Assembly (NCBI GenBank): GCA_900769285.1
Contig: CAAGGB010000100.1
Coordinates: 1 to 10,076, forward strand
Source of the DNA: Victivallales bacterium
GTDB lineage: Bacteria; Verrucomicrobiota; Lentisphaeria; Oligosphaerales; Oligosphaeraceae
Direction: 5' to 3'
Length of the DNA stretch: 10,076 bases
Position numbers and translations under genes: made by a program. Below, piece by piece: positions 1 through 7,412 of the stretch. The notes under the pieces are model-generated. The model saw nothing but the letters and a program-made list of their open reading frames with translations, was not told the DNA's origin and ran no database searches. The first letter of the stretch is position 1. Each line of letters starts with the position of its first letter.

Positions 1-61
1 GAGCACAAAACACACATAAAGGATTGATTTACGGAAATCTATTCTTTTTTCCACAAAAGCG
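1..61. other. AT-richer flank with no gene seen
   Basis: This short flank lies beyond the terminator of the calcium ATPase gene. Its composition is clearly AT-richer than the rest of the left side. I see no open reading frame with a ribosome binding site. A weak 5-bp inverted repeat (GGAAA at 33-37, TTTCC at 48-52) is not enough to call a structure. It is probably the start of the next intergenic region, cut by the window edge. Confidence 0.5.
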
Positions 62-106
62 CACAAATAACGCGCCCCTGCGCGTGTGGGAGGGCGCAGG
101 GGCGCG
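62..106 (-). terminator. Intrinsic terminator of the Ca2+-ATPase gene
   Basis: A perfect 13-bp inverted repeat pairs 71-83 (CGCGCCCCTGCGC) with 94-106, around a 10-nt loop. Read on the minus strand, the stem is followed at once by TTATTTGTG, a T-rich but interrupted tail. Position and orientation fit termination of the ATPase transcript, whose stop codon lies 117 bases upstream. The tail is poorer than a classic T-run, so efficiency may be moderate. A 19-bp block containing the right arm (88-106) is repeated exactly at 119-137, so a second arm could pair with 71-83 instead. Confidence 0.75.
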
Positions 107-223
107 TGTGGATTCGGGGGGAGGGCGCAGGGGCGCGGGGAGGGAGCGTGGTGAGGGGATATGGGGAGCAGGCGAGGTTCGGGGGGAGGTTTTTTGGGGG
201 GAAAGAGGTTCGGGGCGTGGGGG
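107..223 (-). other. C-rich 3' untranslated segment with G-runs on the plus strand
   Basis: Between the ATPase stop codon and its terminator hairpin, the transcript would be very C-rich and poor in G, with many runs of four to six C. Such sequence is typical of Rho loading (rut-like) sites; this is inference. The complementary plus strand has closely spaced G-runs at 116-121, 123-125, 130-133, 137-140 and 142-144, which meets the usual pattern for a possible G-quadruplex. A second cluster lies at about 181-225. It also holds short direct repeats: a 19-bp block shared by 88-106 and 119-137, and GAGGTTCGGGG near 174-184 and 206-216. No coding potential is apparent. Confidence 0.45.
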
Positions 224-2851
224 CTAGTGTCGGGCGAGGCGTTTTCGGAGGAGGTCGAGTGGGATGACGAGGGCGGCGGCGAGGAGGCACTTGAGCCAGG
301 TGAGGGGCGTGAGGGGCTGGACGGCGAGGGGAGCGCCGCCGAAGGTGACGAAGAGGAACTGGAGGGCGAGGAGGAGCGCCATGACGAGGAGGAAGGTTGG
401 GTTTTTGTCGAGTCCGCGGAGTGGATTGAGGTGGGAGGCGCGGGCGTTGAGGCCGTTGAGGGTGATGGCCATCATGAAGGTGGCGAAGATGGCGGAGGTG
501 TCGTGGGAGCCGTCGGCGTTGCGGACGGTGATGCCGAAGGCGCGCTGGATGTCGGGTGAGAGGAGCAGGGCGAGGCAGAGGGCGGTGATGGCGAGGGCGC
601 TGGTGAGGATGGCGGTCATCATGGGGCGGGTGACGATGCTCTCGGAGCGTGGGATGGGGCGTCGGCGCATATAGTCCATGAGTGGAGGCTCGCTGCCGAA
701 GGCGATGGCGGCGAGGGTGTCCATGGCGAGGTTGACGAGGAGGAGTTGGATGACGGTGAGGACGACGGGGATGCCGCAGAGAGGTCCGATGGCGCAGATG
801 AGGACGGCGGCGACGTTGACGGTGAGTTGGAAGACGAGGAATTTGCGGATGCTGTGGAACATGGTTCGTCCGTAGAGGATGGCCTTTTCGATGGAGGCGA
901 GGTTGTCGTCGAGGATGGTGATGTCACCGGCCTCCTTGGCGACCTCGGTGCCGCTGCCCATGGCGAAGCCGACGTCGGCGAGCCGGAGTGCGGGGGCGTC
1001 GTTGACGCCGTCGCCGGTCATGCCGACGACGAGGTTGAGTTCCTGCGCGAGTCGGACGAGTCGGCTCTTGTCGAGGGGGAGGGCGCGGGCGACGACGCGG
1101 AGGCGCGGGAGGATGTCCTTGACCTGGGCGTCGTCCATGGCGGCGAGGTCGAAGGAGGTGAGGGCGACGTCAGTGTCGTCGGCGAGGAGACCGGCCTCGC
1201 GGGCGATGGCGCAGGCGGTCTCCTTGCGGTCGCCGGTGACCATGACGACCTGGATGCCGGCCTGGCGGATTTCCTGGACGGCGCGGCGGACTTCGGTGCG
1301 GACGTTGTCGCGGATGGAGAGGAGGCAGACGAGGGTGAGGTCGTGGCTGTCGTCGTGCTCCTCGTGTTCGCCGTCGGCGACGGCGACGGCGAGGAGTCTC
1401 ATGGAGCGGCTGGCCTGTGCGTCGAGGTAGCCGTTGAGCCGGTCGTGGTCCTGTGGCGTCCAGGGGCGCGGGGTGCCGTCCGGGCCGAGGCAGTGCTGGC
1501 AGCGTGGGAGGAGCCGTTCGGGTGCGCCCTTGAGGTAGGTGCGGGTGTGGTTGCCGTGGCGGATGACGGCGCTGGAGCGCTTTCGGGTGGAGTCGAAGGG
1601 GTTGAGTCGGATGAGGCGCGTCTTGTCGAGCTGGGTGACGAGGTGGGCGTCGGCGAGGCAGGCCATGAGGGCGCGGTCGGTGTTGTTGCCGCCGATGGGT
1701 CCGTTGGGTGTGGGGATGGCGCTGTTGTTGAGGCCGATGCCGTCGAGGAGGTGCGCGAGGAGTTCGGGATGGGTCTGGGGGAGCGGCGGGAGGATGGTGG
1801 CGTCGCCGAGGGCGGCCTCGACGACGGAGAGTCGTCCTTCGGTGATGGTGCCGGTCTTGTCGCTGAAGAGGATGCTGAGGCTGCCGGCGGTCTCGAGGCC
1901 GTTGAGCTTGCGTACGAGGACATGATCCTTGACCATCTTGAGGCTCTGGAGTGCCTGGAGGATGGAGCTGAGCATGGGGAGTCCCTCGGGGACGGCGCAG
2001 ACGATGATGGTGACGGCGACGGTGACGGCGTCGACGGCGAGCCGGAGCCAGCCGGTCCAGTCGGACGGCGGCTGGCCGGAGAGGGCGGCGACCAGGAGGA
2101 CGATGAGGGCGATGGCGGCGGCGCCGCAGTAGCCGAAGACGGAGATTTGGCGGGCGAGTCGGGCGAGCTTGAGCTGGAGCGGGGTCAGCCGCGGCTGCTG
2201 CTGGGCCTCGAGAGCGGCCTGGCCGAAGAGTGTCTGGTCGCCGACGACCCGGACGAGGAGGAGTCCCTCGCCGCTGGTGACGACGGTGCCGCGGTAGACG
2301 CAGGACGGGCAGAGGAGGTTCTGGCGGTCGAGTGGCTCGTCGGGGCTGTCGGCGGCGGTTTTGGTCGCCTCGTCGGACTCGCCGTTGAGGGCGGCCTGGT
2401 CGACCTTGACGGCGCCGTCCACGAGGAGTCCGTCGGCGGGGATGCGGTCGCCGGCCTGGAGGACGACGAGGTCGCCGACGACGATGGCGTCGGCGTGGAT
2501 TTCCTGTGCGCGCCCGTCGCGGATGACCTTGGCGGTCTCGGCGGCGCTGGCGGCGCGTCGGAGGGCGGTGGCCTTGCCCTGCTGTCGGCTCTCGAAGACG
2601 GCGGCGACGCCATTGGCGATGAGGATGGCGACGAGGATGCCGAAGGGCTCGTACCATTCGGCGCGGCCGCAGAGGAAGAGGGCGAGCTGGACGAGGAGTG
2701 CGACGAGCAGGATGAGGATCATCGGGTCGCGGAGGCCGAGGAGGAGCCGTCGCCAGAGCGGCGTCGGTGGAATGTCGGAGAGGGCGTTGCTGCCGTGTGT
2801 CTGTCTGCTCTCGAGGACCTGACGCTCCGTCAAACCGGTGAGTGATGCCAT
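224..2851 (-). CDS. Calcium-transporting P-type ATPase, PMCA (P2B) type
   Basis: An 875-residue integral membrane pump that would use ATP to export Ca2+ from the cytoplasm. All P-type landmarks are present: an N-terminal cation-ATPase segment (GLTERQV, 5-11), an actuator loop NGES (156-159), PEGLP in M4 (288-292), DKTGTIT with phosphorylated Asp331, KGAPE (441-445), MVTGD (537-541) and the hinge motif MTGDGVNDAP (611-620). FQLTVNV in M5 (674-680) and VNLAMDT in M6 (706-712) match plasma-membrane-type Ca2+ ATPases, where M4 Glu and M6 Asn/Asp (here Glu289, Asn707, Asp711) bind one Ca2+. About ten hydrophobic segments are visible, and there is no calmodulin-binding tail. A GTG at 2950 would add 33 residues but lies upstream of the promoter; the ATG at 2851 has AAGGAG 10 nt before it. 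The gene stands alone with its own promoter and terminator. Ca2+ specificity comes from motif similarity; another divalent cation or Na+ is less likely. Confidence 0.95.
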   Translation of the reverse strand: MASLTGLTERQVLESRQTHGSNALSDIPPTPLWRRLLLGLRDPMILILLVALLVQLALFLCGRAEWYEPFGILVAILIANGVAAVFESRQQGKATALRRAASAAETAKVIRDGRAQEIHADAIVVGDLVVLQAGDRIPADGLLVDGAVKVDQAALNGESDEATKTAADSPDEPLDRQNLLCPSCVYRGTVVTSGEGLLLVRVVGDQTLFGQAALEAQQQPRLTPLQLKLARLARQISVFGYCGAAAIALIVLLVAALSGQPPSDWTGWLRLAVDAVTVAVTIIVCAVPEGLPMLSSILQALQSLKMVKDHVLVRKLNGLETAGSLSILFSDKTGTITEGRLSVVEAALGDATILPPLPQTHPELLAHLLDGIGLNNSAIPTPNGPIGGNNTDRALMACLADAHLVTQLDKTRLIRLNPFDSTRKRSSAVIRHGNHTRTYLKGAPERLLPRCQHCLGPDGTPRPWTPQDHDRLNGYLDAQASRSMRLLAVAVADGEHEEHDDSHDLTLVCLLSIRDNVRTEVRRAVQEIRQAGIQVVMVTGDRKETACAIAREAGLLADDTDVALTSFDLAAMDDAQVKDILPRLRVVARALPLDKSRLVRLAQELNLVVGMTGDGVNDAPALRLADVGFAMGSGTEVAKEAGDITILDDNLASIEKAILYGRTMFHSIRKFLVFQLTVNVAAVLICAIGPLCGIPVVLTVIQLLLVNLAMDTLAAIAFGSEPPLMDYMRRRPIPRSESIVTRPMMTAILTSALAITALCLALLLSPDIQRAFGITVRNADGSHDTSAIFATFMMAITLNGLNARASHLNPLRGLDKNPTFLLVMALLLALQFLFVTFGGAPLAVQPLTPLTWLKCLLAAALVIPLDLLRKRLARH

Positions 2852-2861
2852 TTCGCTGTTT

Positions 2862-2867
2862 CTCCTT
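2862..2867 (-). promoter_or_regulatory. Ribosome binding site fixing the ATPase start
   Basis: AAGGAG on the minus strand, 10 nt before the ATG at 2851. No comparable site precedes the upstream in-frame GTG at 2950, which also lies ahead of the promoter. This decides the start in favour of 2851. Confidence 0.75.
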
Positions 2868-2895
2868 GTCCTGTCTGGGTGGGGCTCCTTGGGGA

Positions 2896-2923
2896 AATCT
2901 AGTGTGGTGTCAGGACTTGTCAA
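2896..2923 (-). promoter_or_regulatory. Sigma70-type promoter of the Ca2+-ATPase gene
   Basis: On the minus strand there is a perfect -35 box TTGACA (2918-2923), a 16-nt spacer and a -10 box TAGATT (2896-2901, four of six consensus bases). The predicted transcript would begin near 2889, about 38 nt before the ATG at 2851. The upstream operon's terminator lies just over 100 bases away, so the ATPase appears to be transcribed on its own. I see no obvious operator palindrome at this promoter. Confidence 0.75.
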
Positions 2924-3030
2924 GCGGTGGCGGCGGTGGCGGACGGACACTGAGCGTGAGCGCTGTGTTAGTTTTTTGTTAGCGACGGAAGTCGGTGTCG
3001 GCAGGTGCTGATGGGGCGTGCGCGAGGACG

Positions 3031-3066
3031 GAAAAAGGCGTATCCCGCGCGGTGGCGGGATACGCC
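3031..3066 (-). terminator. Intrinsic terminator of the GH78-GH2 operon
   Basis: A perfect 12-bp stem pairs 3055-3066 with 3037-3048 around a 6-nt loop (3049-3054). On the minus strand it is followed directly by TTTTTC (3036-3031). This is a textbook Rho-independent terminator, 81 bases past the GH2 stop codon. A smaller upstream hairpin (8-bp arms 3098-3105 and 3120-3127, 14-nt loop) lies in the same untranslated tail. It may protect the 3' end or mean nothing. Confidence 0.92.
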
Positions 3067-3146
3067 GGTGTGTCGTTTTCGTGTGTGTGGTGGTGTGGGC
3101 GGCGAGGTCCTGGTGGGCATCGCCGCCGGGTATGTGGTATGGGGGA

Positions 3147-6100
3147 TTACCAGCGCATGTAGGCGTAGGGGTCGTCGCGTTCGAGGCGGGTGTCGGTGTA
3201 GTGGTCGGCCTGGTTGCCGGCGGGCTGTCGGGCGAGTGCGTCGGCCCAGGAGTAGTCCGTCGCGGGGGCGTTGAGGTTGGACAGGACGATGGCGAGCAGG
3301 CGTTCGGTGGCGACGCGCGAGTAGACCAGGTCGGGGCGGACCTTGAGGTCGAAGTCCTCGGGTGCGGCGGGGAGCCAGACGATGCGTCCCTTGAGGGCGG
3401 GGAAGACGGCGAGGACGCCGGAGGCGTTCAGCCAGCCGCCGTCGGGGATGGCGGTGAGGACGGGGAGGTCGAGCTTGCGGCGCCAGTGGGTCTCGGCGGG
3501 CGAGACGCCGGCGAAGACGGCGGGGAGGTCGTTGGGGAGGAGGTTCTTCCAGCGGCTGCTGGTCTTGACGGCGAAGGTGTTGCCGGTCGCCTGGGCGAGC
3601 TTGTCGGCCATGGCGGCCTGGACGCCGCAGGCGACGATGGTCTCGCCGCGTTCGAGGCGTTCGCGGAGCTGTTCGGGGGTGTCGGTGGCGTTGCGGGTCA
3701 GCAGGTGGACGGCGGTGGTGCGGCCGACGGGCTGGCGGGTGCCGAGGTGTCGGACGAGGTTGGCGAGGAGCCGTCGTGCGGTCGGGTCGGTGGCGGTCCG
3801 TCCGACGAGGTCGAGCTGGCAGAGGATGATGGCGCCCTTGCCCTCGGGGCATTCGGCGAGCGCGGCGTAGCGGAGGTCGAAGCCGGTGTCGAGGAGCGGT
3901 CGGAACGCGGTGCGGTGCGGCTTCTCGATGACGGTCGAGGCGACGATGCCCTCCTGTGAGCAGCGCCAGACACGCGCGGTGCGCTGGCTCTGGTCGAGGT
4001 CTGCGGGCGGTCCGGCGAGTGGGACGAGCGGGCTGGCGCCGCGCCAGTCGCGCAGGTCTGCGGGCAGGATGCCGTCGAGGACGGGATGGTTGGCGACGCG
4101 GATGTTGAGGAGTCGGCTGCCGGGTGTGAAGGCGCGGAGGCCGAGGACGGCGTTCAGGTCCTCGGGCGTCTGGGGCATGACGAGGACGCGGAGGCCGTCG
4201 TCGCGGACGCGCTGGCGAAGCTGGGCGAGCGCGGGCGTGCCGGCGAGTCGTCCGAGTGAGCCGGCGGCGAGGACGACGACCTGTGCGTCGGCGGGCAGGG
4301 TGCGGTCGGGGCTGATGGCGGTCAGGCCGCGGACGTCGTGTCCGAGCGGGCTGTCGCCGCCGAGGGCGTACCAGCCTTTCGGTGCGGTGATGGCCTGTGT
4401 GGGCGCGGCGTGGATTTGGAGGGCGAAGGGGCGGACGTCGAGGGGCTTGCCGTTGCAGCGGACGTCGGCGCGGAGGGTGAGGTCGAGGCGGTCGCCGCGG
4501 ATGGCCGGTGCCTTGAAGGCGATGGGTAGCCGGGCCTGTTCGGCGGGGGCGACGGTGGCCTTGTCCTGTCCCTGGGCGATGGTGTTGCCCTGCTGGTCGA
4601 GGACGGACCAGGCGAGGATGAAGGACTGGGTGATGCGGGTGTCGTTGAGGATGATGACGGTCTTGTCGATGTCCTCGCCGGGGTAGAAGGCGTGCTCGAC
4701 GGTGTACCAGCGCTGGGCGGGGCCGGCGATGTAGGCGAAGAGTGGGGCGATGAGGCGCGGGTAGAGTTCGGCGCGGAGGGTGGGCTCGTAGTAGTCCTTG
4801 TCGTCGGGTAGCCCGAGGTCGAAGTAGGTGCGGATTTCGCCGCCGCCGCCGTCGGTGTAGAACCACTTGTCGGCGGAGACGCCGGGCTGCTGGAGGTTGG
4901 CCCAGTCGGTCTTGAGGGTGACGGGCGGGTGTCCGAGGCGGTAGGGCGAGTTGGGCCTGCGGCGGTAGGGTCTGCGGAAGGTGTTTTCCCAGGCGTTGTT
5001 GCCGGCGTTGAGTCCCCAGGCACGCCAGGCGGGGAGCATGGCCTCGTAGTAGAGGGCGGAGGCCGTGTCGAGGATGGGCGGGAAGTAGGAGCAGAAGTAG
5101 CCGTAGGACTGGCTCCAGGTCTTGGTTCTGGTGTTCCAGATGGTGGGGATGTAGTCGACGTAGTCGTCCTCCTCGAGCTCATAGGCGCGGTCTCCGAGGA
5201 TGATGGCGCCGTATTCGGTCATGATGGGCTCGTTGGACCACCAGACGCGCGGGTCGCGCATCTGGAAGTCGCCGGGGTAGGGTGTTGCCTGCTCGGCGAG
5301 CATGAAGGGCTTGTCGCCGCGCTCATGCCAGACGCGGAGCCATTCGCGGAGGTCCTGCGGCTCGGGCCAGCCGAGGTAGTTGTTGAGGGTGTAGATTTCG
5401 CCGATCTTGCCGCAGGCGTGGTTGTAGGTGGGGCGCGTCGGGTCGAGGGAGCGGACGAACTCGTTGGTGCGGAGCGCGACCTGCTCCTTGAGCTCGGAGC
5501 TGGAGTCAGCCTTGAAGGGCTGTCTACCGTCGAGGACGAGCGGGTTCTGGTCCTGGTTGTAGCAGTTGAGGTTCATGTTCATGCGCCAGAGGACGAGGGA
5601 GGGGTGGTTGATGGCCTTGTTGACGCAGTGGGCGGCGTAGGTGCACCAGCGCTGCCACATCTCGGGGTCCTGGGCGTTCTTGACGCCGATGTTGGCGACA
5701 TTGAGGGGGCTGATGGCGGCGAGGATGCCCAGCTCGTCACAGACGTCGAGGAAATGGCGTTCGACGTCGAGGAAGTCGGGGCGGTACTGGTTGTCGAGGT
5801 AGATGAAGGTGAAGTGGTCGCGCTGGGCTCGGGTGAGCCAGTGTCGGATGGCGTCCTTGGTTCCCCAGTTGTTGCCGCGGGTCCAGATGGTGGCGGTCTG
5901 GAGGTTGATTCTGACGCCGTTGAGGAGGAGGTGCTTGCCGTCGATGCGGAAGTCACGGAAGCCGAAGCGGATGGGGAGTGTCTCGTCGAGGAGCTTTCCG
6001 TTGCGGGCGATGGCGAGGGTGAGGTGGTAGAGGTTGGGCTGTCCGATGTCCCAGAGCTTGGCCTGTGGCCAGTGCGCGGCGACGTCGAGCTTGCCGTTGC

Positions 6101-7388
6101 GGGCGGTGGCGGTGCCGGTGAAGGTGGTCTTGGTTGCGTCGGGTGAGGTGACGGTGATGGTGTAGTCGAGGGCGGTGCCGTCGGGTGCGGAGACGTCGGC
6201 CTTGAGGGCGAGTCTCATGTCGGCGGTGGTGGTTGCGATGCGGGTGAGTCCGAGGGTGATGTCGGCGTTGGGTTCGGAGGTGAGGAAGACGTCGCCGGTG
6301 ATGCCCTTCTTGTTGGAGTTTTGCTGCCAGGGCTTGCTGGGCTTGTGGAAGACGAGCGGATCGACCTCCCAGAAGCCGCGGCTCTCGACGAAGACGAGGA
6401 TGTCGGCCTTCTGGCCTGGGGTGACGAGGCGGGTGACGTCGAGCTTGGCTCCGAGGAAGGAAACGTTACCGGCCTGGGTGCCGTTGACGAAGACGGTGGC
6501 GTGGGTGGAGGCGCGGTCGAATTCGAGGAAGATGCGTCGTCCCTGCCAGTCGGCGGGGATGTCGGCGGTGCGGTGGAGCCAGGCGTAGTTGAGTTCGGAG
6601 AGTCTGGCCTTGTCGGCGGTGTTGGGGTAGGCGGTCTCATGCCAGGAGCCGGGGACCTTGGCGAGTCCCCAGGGGCGGCTGGCGTCTGGGATGGGCGGCA
6701 TGGCGTTGGTGCGCGTGGCCTGGACGACGCGGAAGTTGTCCAGCCACATGGAGCCCTTGATGCCGGTGGCGGTGCCCTGTGAGCGGGTGACGATGAGTCG
6801 GACGCTCTTGGTGGTCTTGGGCAGGGTGAGCTCGATGGCGTAGGTCTTCCAGCCGGGCTTTGCGAAGTCGTAGGAGGCGTGGGCGGTGTAGTGCTGCCAG
6901 CCGGCGCCGTCCTGCGCCTCGATGCCGAAGGTGCCGTGCTCCAGCTCGAACTTGGCGTCGAACTCGACGCGGATGGGGATGCGTGTGGGGAGGTTATGGA
7001 GATAGCGCGCGACGTGGTAGAAGTTGGTGCTCGGCTTGACGTCGAGGTCGAAGCGCATGGAGGCGTTGCCGCTGGTCTTGGTGGTGGTGTCGGAGGAGGC
7101 CCTGACGGAGACGTTGGCGGCGCCCTCGGGGGCGAACGTCCAGAATTTCGCGGGGTCGCCGTCGAGGTCATCGGCGAAGAGCGTCTTGGTGGTGACGGTG
7201 GAGAAGTCCTTTTCGGAGGTGAACTGCCAGAGTCCGTTGAGGCAGACTTTGGAGCGGGTGGCGGAATGGCGCTGCCAGGCCTTCTGGGCGGACCATTCGG
7301 GGTAGGCGCCTTCGGGGAGCGTCGGGATGCTCTGGGCGGCGAGGACAACGCCGAGGAGCAGGGCGACGGGCATGAGGTGTCGTTTCAT
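3147..7388 (-). CDS. Exported GH2-family-like glycoside hydrolase, large multidomain
   Basis: 1413 residues with an apparent signal peptide (MKRHLMPVALLLGVVLAAQS), so it likely acts in the periplasm or outside the cell. The GH2 sugar-binding jelly roll begins at LNGLWQF (50-56) and resumes at about 238-370 (VPGSW 245-249, VFVNG 299-303). In between (about 70-223) sits an inserted beta-rich, CBM-like domain ending WLDNFRVV. An Ig-like domain (about 376-475) follows, then a TIM barrel from FGFRDFRIDG (475-484) to about 800. At NHPSLVLW (594-601) the alignment puts Asn606 where GH2 has its acid/base Glu. Candidate nucleophiles are Glu699 (KPFMLAEQ) and Glu725 (IMTEYGA). An Ig-like segment (about 905-995) and two Rossmann/GATase1-like domains (about 1003-1215 and 1222-1370) follow, then a tail ending DDPYAYMRW. 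The ATG has AAGGAA 7 nt upstream, and the gene follows the rhamnosidase by 24 nt. Beta-galactosidase, beta-glucuronidase or a non-catalytic role cannot be separated from sequence. Confidence 0.85.
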   Translation of the reverse strand: MKRHLMPVALLLGVVLAAQSIPTLPEGAYPEWSAQKAWQRHSATRSKVCLNGLWQFTSEKDFSTVTTKTLFADDLDGDPAKFWTFAPEGAANVSVRASSDTTTKTSGNASMRFDLDVKPSTNFYHVARYLHNLPTRIPIRVEFDAKFELEHGTFGIEAQDGAGWQHYTAHASYDFAKPGWKTYAIELTLPKTTKSVRLIVTRSQGTATGIKGSMWLDNFRVVQATRTNAMPPIPDASRPWGLAKVPGSWHETAYPNTADKARLSELNYAWLHRTADIPADWQGRRIFLEFDRASTHATVFVNGTQAGNVSFLGAKLDVTRLVTPGQKADILVFVESRGFWEVDPLVFHKPSKPWQQNSNKKGITGDVFLTSEPNADITLGLTRIATTTADMRLALKADVSAPDGTALDYTITVTSPDATKTTFTGTATARNGKLDVAAHWPQAKLWDIGQPNLYHLTLAIARNGKLLDETLPIRFGFRDFRIDGKHLLLNGVRINLQTATIWTRGNNWGTKDAIRHWLTRAQRDHFTFIYLDNQYRPDFLDVERHFLDVCDELGILAAISPLNVANIGVKNAQDPEMWQRWCTYAAHCVNKAINHPSLVLWRMNMNLNCYNQDQNPLVLDGRQPFKADSSSELKEQVALRTNEFVRSLDPTRPTYNHACGKIGEIYTLNNYLGWPEPQDLREWLRVWHERGDKPFMLAEQATPYPGDFQMRDPRVWWSNEPIMTEYGAIILGDRAYELEEDDYVDYIPTIWNTRTKTWSQSYGYFCSYFPPILDTASALYYEAMLPAWRAWGLNAGNNAWENTFRRPYRRRPNSPYRLGHPPVTLKTDWANLQQPGVSADKWFYTDGGGGEIRTYFDLGLPDDKDYYEPTLRAELYPRLIAPLFAYIAGPAQRWYTVEHAFYPGEDIDKTVIILNDTRITQSFILAWSVLDQQGNTIAQGQDKATVAPAEQARLPIAFKAPAIRGDRLDLTLRADVRCNGKPLDVRPFALQIHAAPTQAITAPKGWYALGGDSPLGHDVRGLTAISPDRTLPADAQVVVLAAGSLGRLAGTPALAQLRQRVRDDGLRVLVMPQTPEDLNAVLGLRAFTPGSRLLNIRVANHPVLDGILPADLRDWRGASPLVPLAGPPADLDQSQRTARVWRCSQEGIVASTVIEKPHRTAFRPLLDTGFDLRYAALAECPEGKGAIILCQLDLVGRTATDPTARRLLANLVRHLGTRQPVGRTTAVHLLTRNATDTPEQLRERLERGETIVACGVQAAMADKLAQATGNTFAVKTSSRWKNLLPNDLPAVFAGVSPAETHWRRKLDLPVLTAIPDGGWLNASGVLAVFPALKGRIVWLPAAPEDFDLKVRPDLVYSRVATERLLAIVLSNLNAPATDYSWADALARQPAGNQADHYTDTRLERDDPYAYMRW

Positions 7389-7412
7389 GTGGCGGTTCCT
7401 TCTGCTGGTGGC

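Noticed and set aside
1486..2409. Two CxxC motifs in the ATPase (Cys181/Cys184 and Cys451/Cys454) as a metal or redox sensor
   Set aside because: Cysteine near the second position follows KGAPE in many P2 ATPases, and the first pair lies in a variable actuator loop. Nothing else supports a sensor role.
1170..2657. Minus-strand Arg/Pro-rich frame inside the ATPase gene, and a similar one at 2968-4866
   Set aside because: Both are out-of-frame readings of real genes and give arginine, proline and histidine repeats typical of GC-rich shifted frames.
746..2845. Plus-strand open frame of 699 codons opposite the ATPase gene
   Set aside because: It is a shadow of the ATPase gene. High GC and C-ending codons remove stop codons from the antisense frame. 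The product is a low-complexity Gly/Asp/Glu/Val chain with no domain.
2953..2978. Plus-strand terminator (AGCG-TGAG-CGCT followed by a T-run)
   Set aside because: The stem is only 4 bp and is separated from the T-run by several bases, and no plus-strand gene precedes it.
5041..5101. Frameshift or broken gene in the GH2-like protein, suspected from its unusual length of 1413 residues
   Set aside because: The frame is continuous, domain order is sensible throughout and no internal stop is present. The length comes from added domains, not from fusion by error.
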